From the NCBI GenBank assembly GCA_020861055.1, contig JAJBTD010000125.1, forward strand, positions 1-9,006: DNA of 9,006 nt. Reading direction: 5' to 3'. Shown here piece by piece: positions 6,482 through 9,006 of this stretch. How positions within the stretch are numbered: the stretch's first letter is position 1; each line of letters begins with the position of its first letter. The notes under the pieces were generated by a model that saw only the letters and a list, made by a program, of their open reading frames with translations, made no database searches and was not told the DNA's origin. The translations under genes were made by a program, and so were the position numbers. This stretch comes from Clostridiales bacterium (GTDB lineage: Bacteria > Bacillota > Clostridia > Oscillospirales > Oscillospiraceae).

Positions 6482-8050
6482 ATGAGCGAAAACAAGAAAG
6501 ACGAGCGCAAGGATGAGGTTACTCCTGCTCAGGAGGAACAGCAGTATTCCCTGAACGACGACCGCCGGGTCAAGGTACTGACTCCCGGCGCCATGGTTGC
6601 AAAGCGGTTCTTCCGGAACCGGCTGGCCATGGTGGGCCTGGTCATGCTGGTCGCCATGTTCCTGTTCTCCTTTGTGGGCGGCTGGATCAGCCCCTATGAC
6701 GAGAACGAACAGTTCTATACCTATGAGTATCAGACTAAGCAGTATGCCGGTGTGGTACAGAACGACGACTTCCGCTATGCTGTGGCCGACGACCAGGAGT
6801 TCGGCACCACTGTTCAGGCCTACTTCCTGCTGGGCTATAACAGCACCAGCGGGGCGGAGGACTTCACCTTCGACTATAAGGACGTGACCTATGACGCAGT
6901 GTGCGAGGGCGAGGACTTCTTCTCCGTCTACTCCGACGGCACTCTCCTGGCCATGGCCTACAAGGACATCATCAACGAGGAGAGCGGCAGCCTGAGCTTC
7001 AATGTGAAGTATGCCGCCATGCTGGCCTATGTCAACGGCGAGACCTCCTTCGAGGCCGACGGCGCCACCTACACCATGGATGAGGACGGCAACATCGGCC
7101 AGGACGGCACGGTGATCGCCTACATCAGCCGCTTCGTGGTCACCGCCACCGAGAACGGCGTCACCCTCACCCGTGCCTTCAAGGAGGAGCTCCAGGAGTG
7201 CATCGAAAACGATGAGGAGGAGTTCGTCTTTACCGACGCCGACGGCGAAACCTACACCTATGAGGTGAGCTACGCGGCCTTCACCAACAGCTGGAACGTG
7301 AACCAGGAGACGGAGACCTATGTGTATGACGCCTACTCCTATCCCTCTACGTCCCACTGGCTGGGCACCGACCGGAACGGCATGGATATGCTGACCCGTC
7401 TGATGTACGGCGGCCGGGTGTCCCTGGTCATCGGCTTTATCGTGGTGTTGATTGCGGGCGTTCTGGGCATCATCCTGGGCGGCGTCTCCGGCTACTTCGG
7501 CGGCTGGGTGGACAACCTGATCATGCGTATCGTGGACGTGTTCTACTGCATCCCGTCTACCCCGCTGATGATTATTCTGGGCGCGGCCATGGACGCTATG
7601 AACGTGGATCCGCAGATCCGGATGCTCTTCCTGATGCTGTTGCTGGGCTTCCTGAGCTGGCCCTCCATCGCCCGTATGGTCCGTGGACAGATCCTCTCCC
7701 TCCGTGAGCAGGAGTTCATGATGGCCACCGAGGCCTGCGGCATCCGCACCTCCCGCCGGATCTTCCGGCACCTGATCCCCAACGTCATGCCGCAGCTGAT
7801 TGTCTCCTGCACCATGATGCTGGGCAGCACCATCATCACCGAGGCAACCCTGTCCTTCCTGGGCCTGGGCGTCAAGTTCCCCTTCGCCTCCTGGGGCAAC
7901 ATCATCAACGATGTCAACAGCACCTACGTCATGACCAACTACTGGTTCATCTGGATTCCCGCAGGTATCTGCCTGCTGATCACCGTGCTGGGCTTCAACT
8001 TCGTGGGCGACGGTCTCCGTGACGCCTTCGATCCCAAGATGAAACGGTAA
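6482..8050 (+). CDS. oppC: ABC importer permease, OppC/DppC type, with ~215-residue extracytoplasmic insertion
   Basis: 522 residues, where OppC/DppC permeases are usually near 300. After a charged cytoplasmic N-terminus, TM1 is at about 48-69. The family hallmark H-W-L-G-T-D-R-N-G-M-D-M-L-T-R-L-M-Y-G-G-R-V-S-L is at 292-315, followed by the normal membrane domain (helices about 314-336, 346-370, 380-396, 436-460, 485-506). The EAA loop is at about 413-434 (A-T-E-A-C-G-I-R-T-S-R-R-I-F-R-H-L-I-P-N). Between TM1 and the hallmark lie about 215 residues (73-287) instead of the usual 35-40. By topology they face outside; they are strongly acidic (44 Asp/Glu against 8 Lys/Arg by hand count) and contain a repeat of about 60 residues. 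The frame, ribosome binding site and spacing are normal, so this is not a frameshift or accidental fusion. The protein pairs with the OppB-type permease. The added domain's function is unknown; docking of the enlarged binding protein is one possibility. Confidence 0.9.
   Translation: MSENKKDERKDEVTPAQEEQQYSLNDDRRVKVLTPGAMVAKRFFRNRLAMVGLVMLVAMFLFSFVGGWISPYDENEQFYTYEYQTKQYAGVVQNDDFRYAVADDQEFGTTVQAYFLLGYNSTSGAEDFTFDYKDVTYDAVCEGEDFFSVYSDGTLLAMAYKDIINEESGSLSFNVKYAAMLAYVNGETSFEADGATYTMDEDGNIGQDGTVIAYISRFVVTATENGVTLTRAFKEELQECIENDEEEFVFTDADGETYTYEVSYAAFTNSWNVNQETETYVYDAYSYPSTSHWLGTDRNGMDMLTRLMYGGRVSLVIGFIVVLIAGVLGIILGGVSGYFGGWVDNLIMRIVDVFYCIPSTPLMIILGAAMDAMNVDPQIRMLFLMLLLGFLSWPSIARMVRGQILSLREQEFMMATEACGIRTSRRIFRHLIPNVMPQLIVSCTMMLGSTIITEATLSFLGLGVKFPFASWGNIINDVNSTYVMTNYWFIWIPAGICLLITVLGFNFVGDGLRDAFDPKMKR
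6698..7342 (+). other. Acidic repeat-containing loop domain within the OppC-type permease
   Basis: Codons 73-287 of the permease. Aromatic anchors recur at Phe130, Phe190 and Phe250, each followed 7-8 residues later by Thr-Tyr (Tyr137, Tyr197, Tyr258). A-D-G-A-T-Y-T and A-D-G-E-T-Y-T are near copies, and their codons (7055-7075 and 7238-7258) match at 19 of 21 bases. D-G-T-[LV]-[LI]-A also recurs (152-157, 208-213). This suggests about two and a half copies of a beta-rich module. I do not recognise the fold. Confidence 0.6.
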
Positions 8051-8057
8051 AGGGAGG
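8051..8057 (+). promoter_or_regulatory. Ribosome binding site that sets the long ATPase N-terminus
   Basis: AGGGAGG begins right after the preceding stop and is 9 bases from the ATG at 8067. The next in-frame ATG at 8205 (residue 47), which would give a more usual OppD N-terminus, has no comparable site upstream. Confidence 0.75.
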
Positions 8058-8066
8058 TAGAAGAGA

Positions 8067-9006
8067 ATGGCAAAGAAAAAAGCGGAAGGCTATCTTTCTG
8101 CGAAGGAATCCCGGCGCATCTCCAAGGCAAACCGGAAGATCACCCAGGAGCTGGAGAAAAAGCGCAAGCGCAAGCACGTCCCGGAGTCCGAGTATCTGAC
8201 CACCATGCACGACCCCAACAATGCGGTGGAATTTGATAACCTGCACAGCTGCTTCTTCACCGACGCAGGTACCGTCAAGAGCGTGGACGGCGTCAGCTTC
8301 GACGTTCCCATCGGCAAGACGGTGGGCGTTGTGGGTGAGTCCGGCTGCGGCAAGTCGGTGACCAGCCTCTCCCTGATGCAGCTGCTCCAGCGGCCTCAGG
8401 GCCAGATCGTGGAGGGCGAGATCCGCCTGAACCTGGGGGACAAGGCCTATGACATCGCCAAAATCCCTGAGGAGAAGATGCAGGCCCTTCGTGGCAACTT
8501 TATCTCCATGATCTTCCAGGAGCCCATGACCTCCCTGAACCCGGTCTTTAAGATCGGCGCCCAGGTGAACGAGGTCATCGCCCTCCACGACGGCGAGGGC
8601 AAGAGCAAGGAGGACATCAAGGCCCGCACCATCGAGCTGCTGGAGATGGTGGGCATCGCCAACAGCGAGGGTGTGTACAACATGTACCCCCACGAGCTCT
8701 CCGGCGGTATGCGCCAGCGCGTCATGATCGCCATGGCTCTGGCCTGCAACCCCAAAATCATCATCGCCGACGAGCCCACGACTGCTCTGGACGTGACCAT
8801 CCAGGCCCAGATCCTGGACCTGCTGCGGCAGCTGAAGGACAAGATCAACTCCTCCATCATGTTCATCACCCATGACCTTGGCGTCATTGCGGAGATGGCG
8901 GACTACGTGGTGGTCATGTACTCCGGCCGTATCGTGGAAAAGGGCACCGCCGAGGAGATCTTCGCCCATCCTGCCCACCCCTACACCATCGGCCTGATGG
9001 CCTCCA
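8067..9006 (+). CDS. oppD: ABC importer ATP-binding protein, OppD/DppD type (3' end outside window)
   Basis: 313 codons are present and the frame runs off the window without a stop. The nucleotide-binding domain is intact: Walker A G-E-S-G-C-G-K-S at 90-97, Q-loop Gln151 in F-Q-E-P-M-T-S-L-N-P, ABC signature L-S-G-G-M-R-Q-R at 211-218, Walker B I-I-I-A-D-E-P-T at 231-238 with catalytic Glu236, and switch His269. The fragment ends in H-P-A-H-P-Y-T-I-G-L-M-A-S, just before the C-terminal OppD/F extension that usually carries an iron-sulfur-type cysteine motif. The N-terminus is unusual: about 53 residues precede the domain, rich in Lys/Arg (K-K-K near the start; K-K-R-K-R-K at 31-36), whereas OppD proteins usually begin only a few residues before V-E-F-D-N-L. 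It starts 16 bases after the OppC-type gene, in the same operon, and would hydrolyse ATP on the cytoplasmic side, probably with an OppF partner encoded downstream. Confidence 0.92.
   Translation, partial: MAKKKAEGYLSAKESRRISKANRKITQELEKKRKRKHVPESEYLTTMHDPNNAVEFDNLHSCFFTDAGTVKSVDGVSFDVPIGKTVGVVGESGCGKSVTSLSLMQLLQRPQGQIVEGEIRLNLGDKAYDIAKIPEEKMQALRGNFISMIFQEPMTSLNPVFKIGAQVNEVIALHDGEGKSKEDIKARTIELLEMVGIANSEGVYNMYPHELSGGMRQRVMIAMALACNPKIIIADEPTTALDVTIQAQILDLLRQLKDKINSSIMFITHDLGVIAEMADYVVVMYSGRIVEKGTAEEIFAHPAHPYTIGLMAS

Noticed and set aside
6368..7771. 467-residue minus-strand open frame opposite the permeases
   Set aside because: Shadow of the OppC-type coding frame; His/Gln/Gly-rich with no family features.
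6482..8050. Long OppC gene as two fused or frameshifted genes
   Set aside because: The reading frame is continuous with uniform codon use, and conserved permease sequence lies on both sides of the insertion.
7995..8978. 327-residue minus-strand open frame opposite the ATPase
   Set aside because: Shadow of a complete ABC ATPase domain that has all its motifs on the + strand.
1..9006. tRNA, rRNA, CRISPR array, insertion sequence or phage genes
   Set aside because: No cloverleaf, regularly spaced direct repeats, transposase or phage-like gene is seen in the window.

Overview
The window looks like chromosome of a GC-rich, Gram-positive gut-type anaerobe of the class Clostridia, most likely Oscillospiraceae or a relative (Flavonifractor/Lawsonibacter-like). 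This is inferred from strong AGGAGG-type ribosome binding sites, near-consensus sigma-A promoters, a lipoprotein signal ending LSMAACG followed by an acidic Ser/Thr/Asp linker, and very high G+C at third codon positions. All genes are on the + strand. The long minus-strand open frames are GC shadows.

Layout: (1) 2-313, the 3' end of an aconitase/hydratase-family gene, closed by a hairpin terminator (338-376) that directly abuts a good sigma-A promoter (375-403). (2) 460-2163, a complete M3-family oligoendopeptidase F-like zinc metallopeptidase, followed after 1 nt by a small four-helix membrane protein of unknown function (2165-2707) whose last 117 bases are unusually AT-rich. (3) A 192-base leader region with a strong promoter (2736-2764) and two overlapping perfect inverted repeats. 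(4) A peptide/dipeptide-type ABC importer: substrate-binding lipoprotein (2900-5227), a 235-base gap with three tandem hairpins, the last terminator-like, then OppB-type permease (5463-6464), OppC-type permease (6482-8050) and OppD-type ATPase (8067 to beyond the window end). An OppF-like second ATPase is expected downstream but is not visible.

How it fits together: the binding lipoprotein would capture peptides (or another Opp/Dpp-class ligand) outside the cell, OppB/OppC form the channel, OppD powers it, and the cytoplasmic oligoendopeptidase upstream could degrade imported peptides. The hairpins after the binding-protein gene would keep permease/ATPase expression below that of the binding protein.

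The most unusual point is that both extracytoplasmic partners are enlarged. The binding protein has about 130 extra residues containing no Lys or Arg, and the OppC-type permease carries a roughly 215-residue acidic outside loop between TM1 and TM2, where the family normally has about 35-40 residues. That loop shows a repeat of about 60 residues. The ATPase adds a basic N-terminal extension of about 53 residues. Together these suggest a structurally elaborated Opp-type importer, though no activity for the extra parts can be read from sequence alone.
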